Program-made: the position numbers and the translations under genes
The notes under the pieces: generated by a model
What the model saw: the letters and a program-made list of their open reading frames with translations, nothing else
The model's database searches: none
What the model was told of the DNA's origin: nothing
Part shown: positions 44,391-53,735 of the stretch, in pieces
Numbering within the stretch: the stretch's first letter is position 1
Layout of the letters: each line of letters starts with the position of its first letter
NCBI RefSeq assembly: GCF_038449125.1
Contig: NZ_CP151800.1
Location: 1,398,406-1,462,405, forward strand
DNA: 64,000 bases
Origin: Kosakonia sp. BYX6
Lineage (GTDB): Bacteria > Pseudomonadota > Gammaproteobacteria > Enterobacterales > Enterobacteriaceae
Direction: 5' to 3'

Positions 44391-44990
44391 TTACCTTGCA
44401 ACCACAAAGCGTTTTTCGTCTTCCATAAAGGCTTTGTCGCCTGCCGGCGCGGCAATCGAACCGAAGTTCATATGCGCGCGAAGTTTCCAGCTCGCCGGAA
44501 TATTCCAGGTACGCTGAACATCTTCATCCACCAGCGGGTTGTAGTGCTGCAAGTTTGCACCAATGCCTTTCTCTGCCAACGCCAGCCATACGGCGTATTG
44601 CGCGATACCAGAACTGTGTTCTGACCACACCGGGAAGTTGTCGGCGTAAGCGGCAAACTGCTCCTGCAAGCGGGTGACCACATCCTGATCTTCAAAGAAC
44701 AGCACCGAACCCGCGGCAGCCGCGAAACCGTCTAATTTCTGCGACGTGGCGTGGAAATTCTCTTCCGGCACGATTTTCTTCAGCTGTGCGCGGGTCAATT
44801 CCCAGAACTGCTCATGCTCTTTACCCAGCAGGATCAGGGCGCGGGAGCTTTGCGAGTTAAACGCCGACGGTGCCTGGCGAATCGCTTCTTTGATGGTCTC
44901 AATGACAACATCGTCAGCCAACGGCAAATCTTTCCCGAGGGCATAAATGGTGCGGCGTTGTGTTGCTAAAGCGAGAAAATTGTCTGACAT
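44391..44990 (-). CDS. Nitroreductase-family oxidoreductase (YdgI/HBN1-like)
   Basis: The 199-residue protein belongs to the small nitroreductase family that binds FMN. Features are the N-terminal RRTIYALGK (FMN phosphate contact), QAPSAFNSQSSRALILLG and the segment SSGIAQYAVWLALAEKGIGANLQHYNPL. It is not NfsB; it resembles the fatty-acid-repression-mutant branch (YdgI, yeast Hbn1). I place the start at 44988-44990, which has AGGAGG four bases upstream; a longer reading adds 30 residues of unrelated sequence. The physiological substrate is unknown. Confidence 0.88.
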   Translation of the reverse strand: MSDNFLALATQRRTIYALGKDLPLADDVVIETIKEAIRQAPSAFNSQSSRALILLGKEHEQFWELTRAQLKKIVPEENFHATSQKLDGFAAAAGSVLFFEDQDVVTRLQEQFAAYADNFPVWSEHSSGIAQYAVWLALAEKGIGANLQHYNPLVDEDVQRTWNIPASWKLRAHMNFGSIAAPAGDKAFMEDEKRFVVAR

Positions 44991-45203
44991 GATTCCTCCT
45001 GAAGTTAACTGCACTTCCGCTGTGCTGTTGCCAGCGGTTTGCGGAAAGAGAGCGCGAAAAAGTTTCTGCAATGCGTTCATGATTCGTCGTATCTAATGTC
45101 TTGTTGCTAAAAAGCATAGGCCGACGAAGCGATAAGGAAAAGCTGAACTATTTGCCGTTAACGTTCAAAAAATTAGAATGAACCTGGAATCATCTGTGCT
45201 TTG

Positions 45204-45446
45204 TCAGACCGCGAGCCAGCGCTTCCATACAAACCGCAAAACGAAAAATTCAATGGTGCCCAGCAGCAAAAACCACAGGCAGTAGAGCAGGGTATAAAGT
45301 TGATTCAAATCCAGTAGATGGAAACGCTGCATCAGCGTTTGCGCCAGTTGCAGGCCAAGAGACGGCGCGGGAAGCAGCAGTACGGAGATAAAGGCCATCA
45401 GTAGAATACCGGCCAGGGTGACCAGCGTTTCGAGGGGGTGTTTCAT
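45204..45446 (-). CDS. ybdJ: Small membrane protein YbdJ (DUF1158)
   Basis: An 80-residue inner-membrane protein that matches E. coli YbdJ at most positions (starts MKHPLETL and ends VLRFVWKRW). Two hydrophobic helices are visible (TLAGILLMAFISVLLLPAPSL; YTLLYCLWFLLLGTIEFFVL). The function is unknown. In E. coli it follows ybdK directly; here a chemoreceptor gene separates the two. Confidence 0.93.
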   Translation of the reverse strand: MKHPLETLVTLAGILLMAFISVLLLPAPSLGLQLAQTLMQRFHLLDLNQLYTLLYCLWFLLLGTIEFFVLRFVWKRWLAV

Positions 45447-45477
45447 AAGTGTTAATCGCTAATGAAAAACCGCATTG

Positions 45478-45512
45478 TCGGGGAAAGCGCGCCAGAGCGC
45501 AACGTTCCCCGA
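45478..45512 (-). terminator. Hairpin after the chemoreceptor gene
   Basis: TCGGGGAA (45478-45485) pairs with TTCCCCGA (45505-45512), with an inner GCGC pair. On the minus strand a short T-run follows 9 bases later. It is a possible terminator between the chemoreceptor and ybdJ. Confidence 0.45.
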
Positions 45513-45519
45513 CCGTCAA

Positions 45520-47427
45520 TCAGGCAACAACAAATTGGTCGACCAGTTTGCTCATGGTTTCGGATTGTTGATCCAGTAATTGACTGGCAGTGGCGGCGCT
45601 CGCCACCAGCCCGGCGTTTTGCTGGGTTACCTGCTCCAGTTGATTCAGCGCTTCATGCACTTGCGCCACCCCTAACGACTGCTCGCTGGCGGCTTGCGCA
45701 ATGTCGCTAACAAATGCCAGCATTTGCCCGGTGTTGGCTTTTGCCGATTGCAACGTCCGGTCAGAGTCTTGTACCAACGTTACACCCTGCTCGATTTGCT
45801 CCATATTTTTATTCACCAGCGCACGGATTTGCTGCGCTTCGTTGGCACAGCGCTGCGAGAGTTTACGTACTTCCGTAGCGACAACGGCAAAGCCTCTACC
45901 GAGTTCACCGGCACGAGCGGCCTCTACCGCGGCGTTGAGCGCCAGCAAATTGGTCTGGAACGAGATCTCATCAATAGAACCCACAATGCTGGAGATATGC
46001 TCGCTGGAACCACGAATGGCCGTCATGCTGAGGCTCGCTTCACCCGCCACGCGGCTGGCTTCCTGCACCTGTTTCTCCATCTCTTCAGTCAGGCGTTTCG
46101 CTTCAATGGCGTTATCGGCGGTCTGGTTCACAGCGGCCGAAATCTGCCTCATGCTTGCTGCCGTTTCAACCAGCGAAGCGGCTTGCTCATCGGTTCGCGA
46201 CGCCAGATCCTGGTTACCGTCGGCAATTTCGGCACTTGCTTTACGTAGTACTCCAGCACCGTGTTTGATCTCGCTCACGATATGCTCAATGCTTTCGATC
46301 GCCTGGTTATAGGCGCGGTTAAGCAGTGAGAGTTCGTCGCTGCCGGGTACATCCAGACGCTGTGTCAGGTCGCCCTCCATCTCTTCAATGGTCGCCAGCG
46401 AGTGGTGCAACTGGCGGTGAATGCTTCTCGCCACCAGCACGGCGGAAACGAGCGCCACAATCAGCGCGGCAAGGCTTATCACCGCAAAAATAATCATTTC
46501 GTGGCGATTTTCACTGGCAAGCTGTTGCGCGGTAGATATCAGCGTATCTTCTGCCGCTTCTTCCACAACTCTAAGGCCATTAATCCGCTTTGTCTGAGCG
46601 TTGAACCAGTCTGCTGGCACCACGCCAAAACCGCCCATTTCCTCGTGGTCGATTGCCAACTGGCGCAGTTTAAGCGCTTGCGTCGCTTGTGGGGATTGAA
46701 GTTGCGCGGTGAGGTTATCGTTGACCGCCGGCGTATTGAAGGCGTGCGCTGCTGCGAGCCAGGCGTGTTGTTTGCCGACGACTTCATGAAGTTGATGGAG
46801 TTGCTTGTCGGTAAAGCGATCGGCGGAGAAGACATTCGACATCAGCGCGAGCTCAACGCCTGCCTGTTCTTTGGCGTTTAGCATGCTGTAATAAGCCGCC
46901 TGTTGATTCACAATGTCACCGTTTTCGGTTAGTTGGCTAATGCCGCCGACAACATTCAGCAAATCATTGATGATGGTGCTATACCACTCCAGGTATTCCG
47001 CTCTGCTGACACTTTGGGCGCGGATTTGCTGATGAAATATTTCCATTTTTTGTTGATGCTCGCGAAATTTTTCGAGAGCAAAGCGAATATCGCTATTCGC
47101 ATCCTGTACATGAAATTGATTTAATTCGGCGGTAAATTTATCAATAGTGTTCATTGAAGTAAAATATTGCTCTGATAACTCCTCGCTAAATTTTTGGCCA
47201 TTACTTCCTAAATAACCCGCGCTTAATCCGCGCTCTCTTTGTAATGCATGAATAACGTTACTGGCACCTTTCGTTAGCTTCGTTAAGTTCATGATAGCTT
47301 GCATCTGCTGGCCTGTTTCAACACGCTCCACAATACCCTCGGTCGTTAACCCGACAAGTGCAAATAATAAAGGGGTTAGTGCCAATGATAATTTCGACTT
47401 CATTGATAAACGGTAAATCCATTTCAT
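45520..47427 (-). CDS. Methyl-accepting chemotaxis protein with NIT (nitrate/nitrite) sensor domain
   Basis: The 635-residue protein is a membrane chemoreceptor. Its first transmembrane helix is at about 12-30 ([19 protein letters not shown]). A periplasmic NIT-type domain (about 45-310) starts with [22 protein letters not shown], which contains the arginine-rich ligand motif of nitrate/nitrite-sensing NIT domains such as NasR. The second helix is at about 317-337 ([22 protein letters not shown]), then HAMP and a signalling domain whose hairpin tip is [22 protein letters not shown]. There is no C-terminal NWETF-type pentapeptide, so adaptation enzymes may bind indirectly. It is inserted between ybdK and ybdJ. 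A weak sigma-28-like promoter lies upstream. Ligand identity is inferred only from the domain type. Confidence 0.93.
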   Translation of the reverse strand: MKWIYRLSMKSKLSLALTPLLFALVGLTTEGIVERVETGQQMQAIMNLTKLTKGASNVIHALQRERGLSAGYLGSNGQKFSEELSEQYFTSMNTIDKFTAELNQFHVQDANSDIRFALEKFREHQQKMEIFHQQIRAQSVSRAEYLEWYSTIINDLLNVVGGISQLTENGDIVNQQAAYYSMLNAKEQAGVELALMSNVFSADRFTDKQLHQLHEVVGKQHAWLAAAHAFNTPAVNDNLTAQLQSPQATQALKLRQLAIDHEEMGGFGVVPADWFNAQTKRINGLRVVEEAAEDTLISTAQQLASENRHEMIIFAVISLAALIVALVSAVLVARSIHRQLHHSLATIEEMEGDLTQRLDVPGSDELSLLNRAYNQAIESIEHIVSEIKHGAGVLRKASAEIADGNQDLASRTDEQAASLVETAASMRQISAAVNQTADNAIEAKRLTEEMEKQVQEASRVAGEASLSMTAIRGSSEHISSIVGSIDEISFQTNLLALNAAVEAARAGELGRGFAVVATEVRKLSQRCANEAQQIRALVNKNMEQIEQGVTLVQDSDRTLQSAKANTGQMLAFVSDIAQAASEQSLGVAQVHEALNQLEQVTQQNAGLVASAATASQLLDQQSETMSKLVDQFVVA

Positions 47428-47463
47428 ATATATTTTCCTCTATTCCATGTTTTCTTTTGTTTA

Positions 47464-47490
47464 TTACCGGAGAAGAGGTTGTTTGATCTA
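47464..47490 (-). promoter_or_regulatory. Weak sigma-28-like promoter of the chemoreceptor gene
   Basis: On the minus strand TAGATCAA (47483-47490) and TCCGGTAA (47464-47471) are spaced by exactly 11 bases, as in the flagellar consensus TAAAGTTT-N11-GCCGATAA. The match is 6 of 8 at -10 but poor at -35. I list it because chemoreceptor genes are commonly read by sigma-28. Confidence 0.3.
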
Positions 47491-47652
47491 TTTCTAATGC
47501 AGGTCTTGTTGATATTCGTCAATTATATTGAGTGCGGTCGGTACTTTGTGGTGATAAAGATGAGAAATATCGTTGCTTACCGAGAAATAGATAACAACGC
47601 CCCCAGTGAAAATAATTTTGGGGCGTTATAAACCGGATGGGCAAATAAACAC

Positions 47653-48771
47653 TCAGCCCGCAGCCCAAATCTCGGCATGCTTTTTCACCAACCCAATCAG
47701 CGATCCGCCATCGGCGACAAAATCACGCATCAGTTGGGCTTCGCTTTTACCGCGTTTTACCACATTGGTCAGTTCATCCAGCGCGCTGCTGGCGTTGAGC
47801 TTGTCCGCCGATGGCGCAATCTTCTCCAGCAGCCGCGATAAATCTTCCGCGATAGTACACTGCTCGCCGGTATGAACATCCGTGATGATGCCGTCCAGCC
47901 CGAAGCGACAGGCCTGAAACCGGTTGAATTTATACAACAAATAATCCCGCTCCTGATGTTTGAATGGCCGCTCAGCCAGCAACCAGTGCGACAGCGCCTG
48001 AATAAACCCGGCGACACTGATGGCGTGCGACAGCGTCAGCGGCGTATCCATTACCCGCACTTCGACGGTGCCAAAATGCGGGCTGGGTCGAATGTCCCAG
48101 TGCAAATCTTTGATGCTTTCAATCATTGAGGTGTAGCTCAAACGGCGAAACAGCCCTTCAAACTCCTGCCAGTTCGCCACCCACGGCATCGGGCCATTAT
48201 CCGGAAACGACGAGAAAATATTGAGGCGCGACGAGGCGTAGCGGGTGTCGGTGCCCTGGATATACGGCGAGGCGGCGCTAAGGGCGATAAAGTGCGGCAC
48301 AAAACGGGAAAGACCGTGCAATAAATAGATAGCGTCGTCACCGTTGGTGCAGCCAACATGCACATGTTGACCAAACACTGTCGCCTGCTGCATCAAATAG
48401 CCGAACATCTCCAGCGTGCGGGCATAACGCTCATCTTCACACACCTGCTGGCGCTGCCATATCTGGAAAGGGTGCGTACCGCCGCCGCAAATCTGCACAT
48501 GGTTTTCCGACGCTGCTTGCAGAATAACGTGCTGCATGGCTGAAAACTGGTGCGCCGCCTGGCCGATATCGCGACAAACGCCGGTGGCAATCTCCAGCAT
48601 GCTTTCGGTGATATCGTGTTTAACCTCTCCGGCGCTAACCTGGTGTTTTACCGCCTCGATCAGCCGCGACGAGTCCTGGCTCAAATCATAGCCGGGTGGG
48701 TTAACAACCTGTAATTCCAGTTCAATGCCAAGGGTAAACGGGTCCGAAACATGAAAATCAGGCAGTGGCAT
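47653..48771 (-). CDS. ybdK: Carboxylate-amine ligase YbdK (gamma-glutamyl-cysteine ligase type 2)
   Basis: YbdK is a GCS2-family ATP-grasp-like ligase with weak glutamate-cysteine ligase activity in E. coli; its natural role is unsettled. The 372-residue product has the E. coli length. Motifs include [33 protein letters not shown] and FGQHVHVGC. The C-terminus reads [20 protein letters not shown] use the ATG at 48769-48771 because AAGGG lies about 6 bases upstream; the ATG two codons earlier directly abuts it. Confidence 0.95.
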   Translation of the reverse strand: MPLPDFHVSDPFTLGIELELQVVNPPGYDLSQDSSRLIEAVKHQVSAGEVKHDITESMLEIATGVCRDIGQAAHQFSAMQHVILQAASENHVQICGGGTHPFQIWQRQQVCEDERYARTLEMFGYLMQQATVFGQHVHVGCTNGDDAIYLLHGLSRFVPHFIALSAASPYIQGTDTRYASSRLNIFSSFPDNGPMPWVANWQEFEGLFRRLSYTSMIESIKDLHWDIRPSPHFGTVEVRVMDTPLTLSHAISVAGFIQALSHWLLAERPFKHQERDYLLYKFNRFQACRFGLDGIITDVHTGEQCTIAEDLSRLLEKIAPSADKLNASSALDELTNVVKRGKSEAQLMRDFVADGGSLIGLVKKHAEIWAAG

Positions 48772-49108
48772 AATCATCCCTTACTCATCGGTTTTGTTTG
48801 AGTATGGAAGTGAAAAGCCAAACTTGCCTGCCGCAAACGCGGGGTTTTTTCTCCTTCGCACCTGCTGCTAATAATGGCGGCATGATCATGAAAAGATTTA
48901 ATAATCAGACGTCGGGGAAAATAATATCGGTTCGAAACCAATTAACGGACGATTTAATGGTGCATTTTTGCAACATTTTTCCCAAACCCGGTGCGAAATA
49001 TCGCCAAACTATACACATCTATTATTTGTAAAAGCGCATAACGCGCTGAGTGATAACCCTTTCTGATAATAACCCCACCCAAATGACAGTTATTCGCGTT
49101 TAGCCAGC
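48772..49108. other. Upstream region between ybdK and the first ABC importer
   Basis: This 337-base AT-rich stretch carries no gene I can support. It should hold the ybdK promoter on the minus strand and activator sites for the sigma-54 promoter at 49109. A GGTGC at 48958-48962 and another at 48990-48994 recall NtrC half-sites, but no full dyad is present. Confidence 0.45.
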
Positions 49109-49124
49109 TGGTATGTATCTTGCC
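49109..49124 (+). promoter_or_regulatory. Sigma-54 promoter of the Dpp-type importer/amidase operon
   Basis: TGGTATGTATCTTGCC has the invariant GG (49110-49111) and GC (49122-49123) with the required 10-base spacing, plus TTGC at -12. Relative to TGGCAC-N5-TTGCA it differs at three positions. The gene start is 37 bases further on. Confidence 0.75.
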
Positions 49125-49160
49125 TGTTAAATCTCTCAATTATTTAACAGGGACAACGTG

Positions 49161-50819
49161 ATGCTTAATCAATCTTTTTGGCGTAAACACCGTCTGGCTG
49201 TCGCGATAAGCATGCTGGCGCTGGCGGGCGTCACTCAAGCGCAGGCTTCCACTTTGCGTATTGCAATGACGGCGGCGGATATCCCGTTAACCTTAGGCCA
49301 GCCGGACCAGGGCTATGAAGGTAATCGCTTTACCGGCATTCCTTTATATGACGCGCTCGTTGAGTGGGATTTGTCGCAAGGCGAAAAACCGAGCGGGCTG
49401 GTGCCGGGGCTGGCGACCGAATGGCACGTTGACCCGCAAAACCAGAGCCGCTGGATTTTCACCCTGCGACCGGGCGTGAAATTCCACGATGGCAGTGAAG
49501 TCAATGCCGATGCCGTTGTCTGGAACGTTGGCAAAGTGCTGGATAAAGCCGCGCCGCAATACGCGCCAGGGCAAATCGGCAACACCTTATCGCGCATGCC
49601 GACGCTGACCGGTGCCGAAAAAATTGATGATCACACCGTCGCGCTCACCACCTCCGAGCCGGACGCGCTGTTGCCGTACAACATCACCAACTTGTTCATT
49701 GTCTCGCCAACGGCGTGGCAGAAAATCTACGACGCGGTGCCCGCTTCCGCAGGCGATACCGCCGCGCGCAGCAAACAAGCGTGGACCACGTTCGCTTCAC
49801 AGGCGGTCGGCAGTGGGCCGTTCAAACTGGAAAAACTGGTGCCGCGCCAGCAACTGATCCTCGCCAAAAACCCGGATTACTGGGACAAAAATCGCATTCC
49901 GCGCGTCGACAAAGTGGTGCTGATTCCGCTGCCGGAAGCCAACGCTCGCACGGCGGCGTTATTGTCAAAACAGGTCGACTGGATTGAAGCGCCCGCGCCG
50001 GATGCCGTCGATCAGATCAAAGCTCAAGGCTTTAAAATCTATTCCAACACTCAGCCGCACGTCTGGCCGTGGCAATTTTCCTTTCTGGAAGGTTCGCCGT
50101 GGCGCGACATCCGCGTGCGTAAAGCCGCCAACCTCTGTCTCAACCGTTCGGAGTTAAAAAGCTATCTCGGCGGCTATATGTCGGAAGCGACGGGCATTTA
50201 TGAAGAGGGCAACCCGTGGCGCGGCAAACCGACATTCCAGATCAAATACGACCCTGATGCCGCACGGAAATTAATGACCGAAGCGGGCTACAGCGAAAGC
50301 AAACCGCTGCACGTTACCGTGGCGACGTCGGCTTCCGGTTCCGGGCAGATGCAGCCGTTGCCGATGAACGAATACATCCAACAGAGCTTAAAAAGCTGCT
50401 TCTTCAATGTGGATATCAAAGTCAACGAGTGGAACACGCTGTTCACCAACTGGCGTCTTGGCGCGAAAGATCCTTCCGCGCAAGGCGTCAACGCGATCAA
50501 CGTCAGCGCCGCCGTCACCGACCCGTACTTCGGCATGATCCGCTTCGCCACCGAAAAAGCCTTCCCGCCGACCGCCACCAACTGGGGTTACTTCACCTCG
50601 CCGGAGACGGAAAAACTCGCCGTTGCCGTCAAACACGCCTTCACCCCGGCTGAAATGGACAAAGCCGCCGGTGAATTGCATGCCGCGCTGGTGGATCAAG
50701 TGCCGTTCCTGTTTGTCGCCCACGATGTTGGCCCGCGCGCCATCTCCCCGGCGGTCACCGGCGTGGTGCAGCCGCAGAGCTGGTTCATCGATTTAAGTCT
50801 GGTGAGCAAGAAAGAGTAA
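49161..50819 (+). CDS. ABC substrate-binding protein, dipeptide/oligopeptide family
   Basis: The 552-residue product belongs to family 5 of the binding proteins (SBP_bac_5; DppA/OppA/NikA). The signal peptide is RLAVAISMLALAGVTQAQA and the mature form starts STLRIAMTAADIP. Family features include GLATEWHVDPQNQSRWIFTLRPGVKFHDGS and GSGPFKLEKLVPRQQLILAKNPDYW. It is the first gene of a seven-gene operon running to 57192. I use the ATG at 49161 with CAGGGA upstream; an adjacent GTG at 49158 is less well spaced. The enzymes downstream suggest an amide or N-carbamoyl compound as ligand instead of a peptide. Confidence 0.93.
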   Translation: MLNQSFWRKHRLAVAISMLALAGVTQAQASTLRIAMTAADIPLTLGQPDQGYEGNRFTGIPLYDALVEWDLSQGEKPSGLVPGLATEWHVDPQNQSRWIFTLRPGVKFHDGSEVNADAVVWNVGKVLDKAAPQYAPGQIGNTLSRMPTLTGAEKIDDHTVALTTSEPDALLPYNITNLFIVSPTAWQKIYDAVPASAGDTAARSKQAWTTFASQAVGSGPFKLEKLVPRQQLILAKNPDYWDKNRIPRVDKVVLIPLPEANARTAALLSKQVDWIEAPAPDAVDQIKAQGFKIYSNTQPHVWPWQFSFLEGSPWRDIRVRKAANLCLNRSELKSYLGGYMSEATGIYEEGNPWRGKPTFQIKYDPDAARKLMTEAGYSESKPLHVTVATSASGSGQMQPLPMNEYIQQSLKSCFFNVDIKVNEWNTLFTNWRLGAKDPSAQGVNAINVSAAVTDPYFGMIRFATEKAFPPTATNWGYFTSPETEKLAVAVKHAFTPAEMDKAAGELHAALVDQVPFLFVAHDVGPRAISPAVTGVVQPQSWFIDLSLVSKKE

Positions 50820-50837
50820 CCGTTGTAAGGAGAGGCC

Positions 50838-51791
50838 ATGATCAGCACACTTTTTTACCGCGTTTTGCTGGCTATCCCCACCATGTTGGGGGTAGCGGTG
50901 ATCTGTTTTTTGCTGGTGCAAATCGCGCCGGGCGACCCGCTGGTGTCGGTGATGCCGCCGGACGCCTCGGAAGCGATGCGCCAGACGCTGATGCAGGCCT
51001 ACGGGTTTGACAAACCGCTGCCGGTGCAATTTGCGCACTGGCTGTGGCGGGCGCTGCACGGTGATTTGGGGATGTCGGTGGCGACCGGGCGTCCGGTCAT
51101 GAGCGAAGTGATGAACGCCGTCACTTACTCATTACGCCTCGCGCTGCTGGCCACACTGATTGGCTTTGTGCTCGGCAGCCTGTTTGGTTTTGTCGCGGGC
51201 TATTTTCGCAACAGCATTATCGACCGGCTGGCGTCGCTGCTCTCGGTGTTCGGCGTCAGCGTGCCGCACTACTGGCTCGGCATGCTGCTGGTGATCATTT
51301 GCTGCGTGAAGTTCGCGCTGCTGCCCGCCACCGGCGGCGGGCCGATTGGCGAAGTCGGCTGGCAGTGGGACTGGGAACATCTGCAATTTATGGTGCTGCC
51401 CGCCATTACGCTGTCGGTCATTCCTACCGGCATTATCGCCCGCACCGTGCGCTCGCAGGTGGCGGATATCCTCAGCCAGGAGTTTATTGTCGGCCTGCGC
51501 GCCCGTGGGCTGAACGAATCGCGCATCTTTTTGCATGTCGTGAAAAACGCCGCGCCCACTGCGCTGGCGGTGATGGGGCTGCAAGTCGGTTACCTGATGG
51601 GCGGCTCGATTCTGGTGGAAACGGTCTTTTCCTGGCCGGGCACCGGATTACTGCTTAACTCGGCCATCTTCCAGCGCGATTTGCCGTTATTGCAAGGGAC
51701 GATTTGGGTGCTGGCGTTGTTCTTCGTGTTGCTCAATCTGCTGGTGGATGTGCTGCAAACCGCCCTCGACCCGCGCATTAAAAGGAGCTGA
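50838..51791 (+). CDS. ABC permease, DppB type
   Basis: The 317-residue inner-membrane permease has an N-terminal helix (YRVLLAIPTMLGVAVICFLLVQIAPGDP), then a cytoplasm-periplasm loop with GFDKPLPVQFAHWLWRALHGDLG, and the conserved DppB-type coupling segment LRARGLNESRIFLHVVKNAAPTAL. It matches DppB/OppB in length and layout. It lies 18 bases after the binding-protein gene and 2 bases before the next permease, behind AAGGAG. Confidence 0.94.
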   Translation: MISTLFYRVLLAIPTMLGVAVICFLLVQIAPGDPLVSVMPPDASEAMRQTLMQAYGFDKPLPVQFAHWLWRALHGDLGMSVATGRPVMSEVMNAVTYSLRLALLATLIGFVLGSLFGFVAGYFRNSIIDRLASLLSVFGVSVPHYWLGMLLVIICCVKFALLPATGGGPIGEVGWQWDWEHLQFMVLPAITLSVIPTGIIARTVRSQVADILSQEFIVGLRARGLNESRIFLHVVKNAAPTALAVMGLQVGYLMGGSILVETVFSWPGTGLLLNSAIFQRDLPLLQGTIWVLALFFVLLNLLVDVLQTALDPRIKRS

Positions 51792-51793
51792 AG

Positions 51794-52687
51794 ATGGTGG
51801 ATAGCGTAACCCCAAAAATCAACGTTGCCATCACACCGGTTGCGGCCTCGCAAGGCTACTGGCGCGGTGTTGGCGCCCGGTTGCTGCGCGATCCCACCGG
51901 CGTGGTGGTCGGCACAATCATTCTGCTGCTGTTAATGCTGGCGCTGTTCGGTCCGTGGCTGATAACTAAAGATCCCTACCAGACGTCGATGTTTCTGCGC
52001 CTGAAACCGATCGGCACGGACAACTTCCCGCTCGGCTCCGATGAGTTAGGCCGCGATATGCTCTCGCGGCTGATCCTTGGCACCCGTTTGTCGCTGTTTA
52101 TGGGCATTGTGCCGGTGGTATTCGCCTTTTTTATCGGCGGCGCAATCGGCGTGATCGCGGGCTATGCCGGGGGCAAAACCAACACGCTTATCATGCGTAC
52201 CATTGATATTTTCTACGCCTTTCCTTCGGTACTGCTGGCCATTGCGCTTTCGGGCGCCATGGGCGCCGGGATTGGTAACGCGCTGCTTTCGTTGACGCTG
52301 GTGTTTGTGCCGCAGGTGGCGCGCATCGCCGAAAGCGTCACCGCCCAGGTGAGGCATATGGATTATATCGATGCCGCCCGCGCGACCGGCGCGAGCAGTT
52401 TCACCATTATTCGCGTGCAGGTGCTGGGCAATGTGCTGGGGCCGATTTTCGTCTTCTCCACTGGCCTGATTTCCGTGTGCATGATCCTCGCCTCCGGCCT
52501 CTCTTTCCTCGGCCTGGGCGTGCGCCCACCCGAACCGGAGTGGGGCTTGATGCTCAACACCTTGCGCACCGCCATTTATACCCAACCGTGGGTGGCCGCG
52601 CTGCCGGGGATGATGATTTTTATCACCTCGATTTCGTTCAATATTCTGGCGGATCGCCTGCGCGCCGCGATGGCGATCAAGGAGTAA
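51794..52687 (+). CDS. ABC permease, DppC type
   Basis: The 297-residue permease of the DppC/OppC type shows the N-terminal helix VGTIILLLLMLALFGPWLI, the family motif GTDNFPLGSDELGRDMLSRLILGTRLSLFMG, and an EAA-type loop DAARATGASSFTIIRVQVLGNVL. It pairs with the DppB-type permease. It ends 4 bases before the first ATPase. Confidence 0.94.
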   Translation: MVDSVTPKINVAITPVAASQGYWRGVGARLLRDPTGVVVGTIILLLLMLALFGPWLITKDPYQTSMFLRLKPIGTDNFPLGSDELGRDMLSRLILGTRLSLFMGIVPVVFAFFIGGAIGVIAGYAGGKTNTLIMRTIDIFYAFPSVLLAIALSGAMGAGIGNALLSLTLVFVPQVARIAESVTAQVRHMDYIDAARATGASSFTIIRVQVLGNVLGPIFVFSTGLISVCMILASGLSFLGLGVRPPEPEWGLMLNTLRTAIYTQPWVAALPGMMIFITSISFNILADRLRAAMAIKE

Positions 52688-52691
52688 CGCG

Positions 52692-53735
52692 ATGCAACCT
52701 TTTATCAATGTCGATATCGGCGGCCCGGCGCAACCGTTGCTGCGCGTCAATAACCTACTGAAACATTTCCACCTCGGCGCGCGTAAAGGGCGCGAAGTGG
52801 TGCAGGCGGTGGATAACGTCAGTTTCGAAGTGCATAAAGGCGAAACGCTTGGCGTGGTCGGCGAATCCGGCTGCGGCAAATCCACCACCGCGCGGCTGCT
52901 GATGCAACTGCTCAACCAGGACAGCGGCGAACTGGTGTTCGACGGTGAAGCGGTCGGTTCCTCACGGCTGCCGCTGAAAGCTTATCGCCGCCAGGTGCAG
53001 ATGGTGTTTCAGGACAGTTATGCCTCGTTGAACCCGCGCATGACCATGGAAGAGAGCATCGCATTTGGTCAGCAGGTGCACGGCATCAGCCGCAAAGAAG
53101 CGAACGAATACGCCCGTTACCTGCTGGCGCATGTTGGACTGGAATCGGCGCGTTTCGCCCATCGCTACCCGCATGCGTTATCTGGCGGTCAGCGCCAGCG
53201 CGTCAATATTGCCCGCGCACTGGCGATGAAACCCCGGTTGGTTATCCTCGACGAAGCGGTGTCGGCGCTGGACAAATCCGTTGAAGCGCAGGTGCTGCAA
53301 CTGCTGCTGGAACTCAAACGCACGCTCGATCTTACCTATGTGTTTATCAGCCACGACCTGCACGTGGTGCGCTGGTTGTCGGATAGGATTTTAGTGATGT
53401 ATCTCGGCGAAGTGGTGGAAATCGGCCCCTCGGAAGCGCTGTTTACCGGCTCCGCGCACCCGTACACCCGCGCGCTGCTCAGTTCGATGCCGTCGATGGA
53501 TCCGAACAATCGCACACTGGTTTCGCCGCTGTCCGGCGATCCGCCAAGCCCGATTTCACCGCCTTCCGGCTGCCGTTTTCACACCCGTTGCCCGCATGCC
53601 AAAGCGGTCTGCTCGCAGGTAAAACCCAAACTGGAAACAGTGGGGGAAGGGCATCAAAGCGCTTGTCTGATGGCGCAGCCGGATTCGCCGTATCACCGTG
53701 ATATTCCTGTCGAGGAGGTCAGCCATGTCGCCTGA
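52692..53735 (+). CDS. ABC ATPase, DppF/OppF type
   Basis: The 347-residue ATPase carries Walker A GESGCGKSTTARLL, the signature LSGGQRQRVNIARAL, and a Walker B-like VILDEAVSALD in which the usual Pro of DEP is Ala. The C-terminal oligopeptide/dipeptide domain has the Cys set C-RFHTRC-PHAKAVC that in relatives can bind an Fe-S cluster. It is followed by the DppD-type partner with an 11-base overlap. The reversed order (F before D) is worth noting, but each type is recognisable. Confidence 0.92.
   Translation: MQPFINVDIGGPAQPLLRVNNLLKHFHLGARKGREVVQAVDNVSFEVHKGETLGVVGESGCGKSTTARLLMQLLNQDSGELVFDGEAVGSSRLPLKAYRRQVQMVFQDSYASLNPRMTMEESIAFGQQVHGISRKEANEYARYLLAHVGLESARFAHRYPHALSGGQRQRVNIARALAMKPRLVILDEAVSALDKSVEAQVLQLLLELKRTLDLTYVFISHDLHVVRWLSDRILVMYLGEVVEIGPSEALFTGSAHPYTRALLSSMPSMDPNNRTLVSPLSGDPPSPISPPSGCRFHTRCPHAKAVCSQVKPKLETVGEGHQSACLMAQPDSPYHRDIPVEEVSHVA

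Noticed and set aside
44391-44990. Identification of the nitroreductase as NfsB, because ybdJ and ybdK are nearby
   Set aside because: The sequence and length (199 aa) differ from NfsB; it resembles the YdgI/Hbn1 branch.
48955-49010. NtrC sites upstream of the first sigma-54 promoter
   Set aside because: GGTGC half-sites are present but no GCAC-N-GTGC dyad with correct spacing was found.
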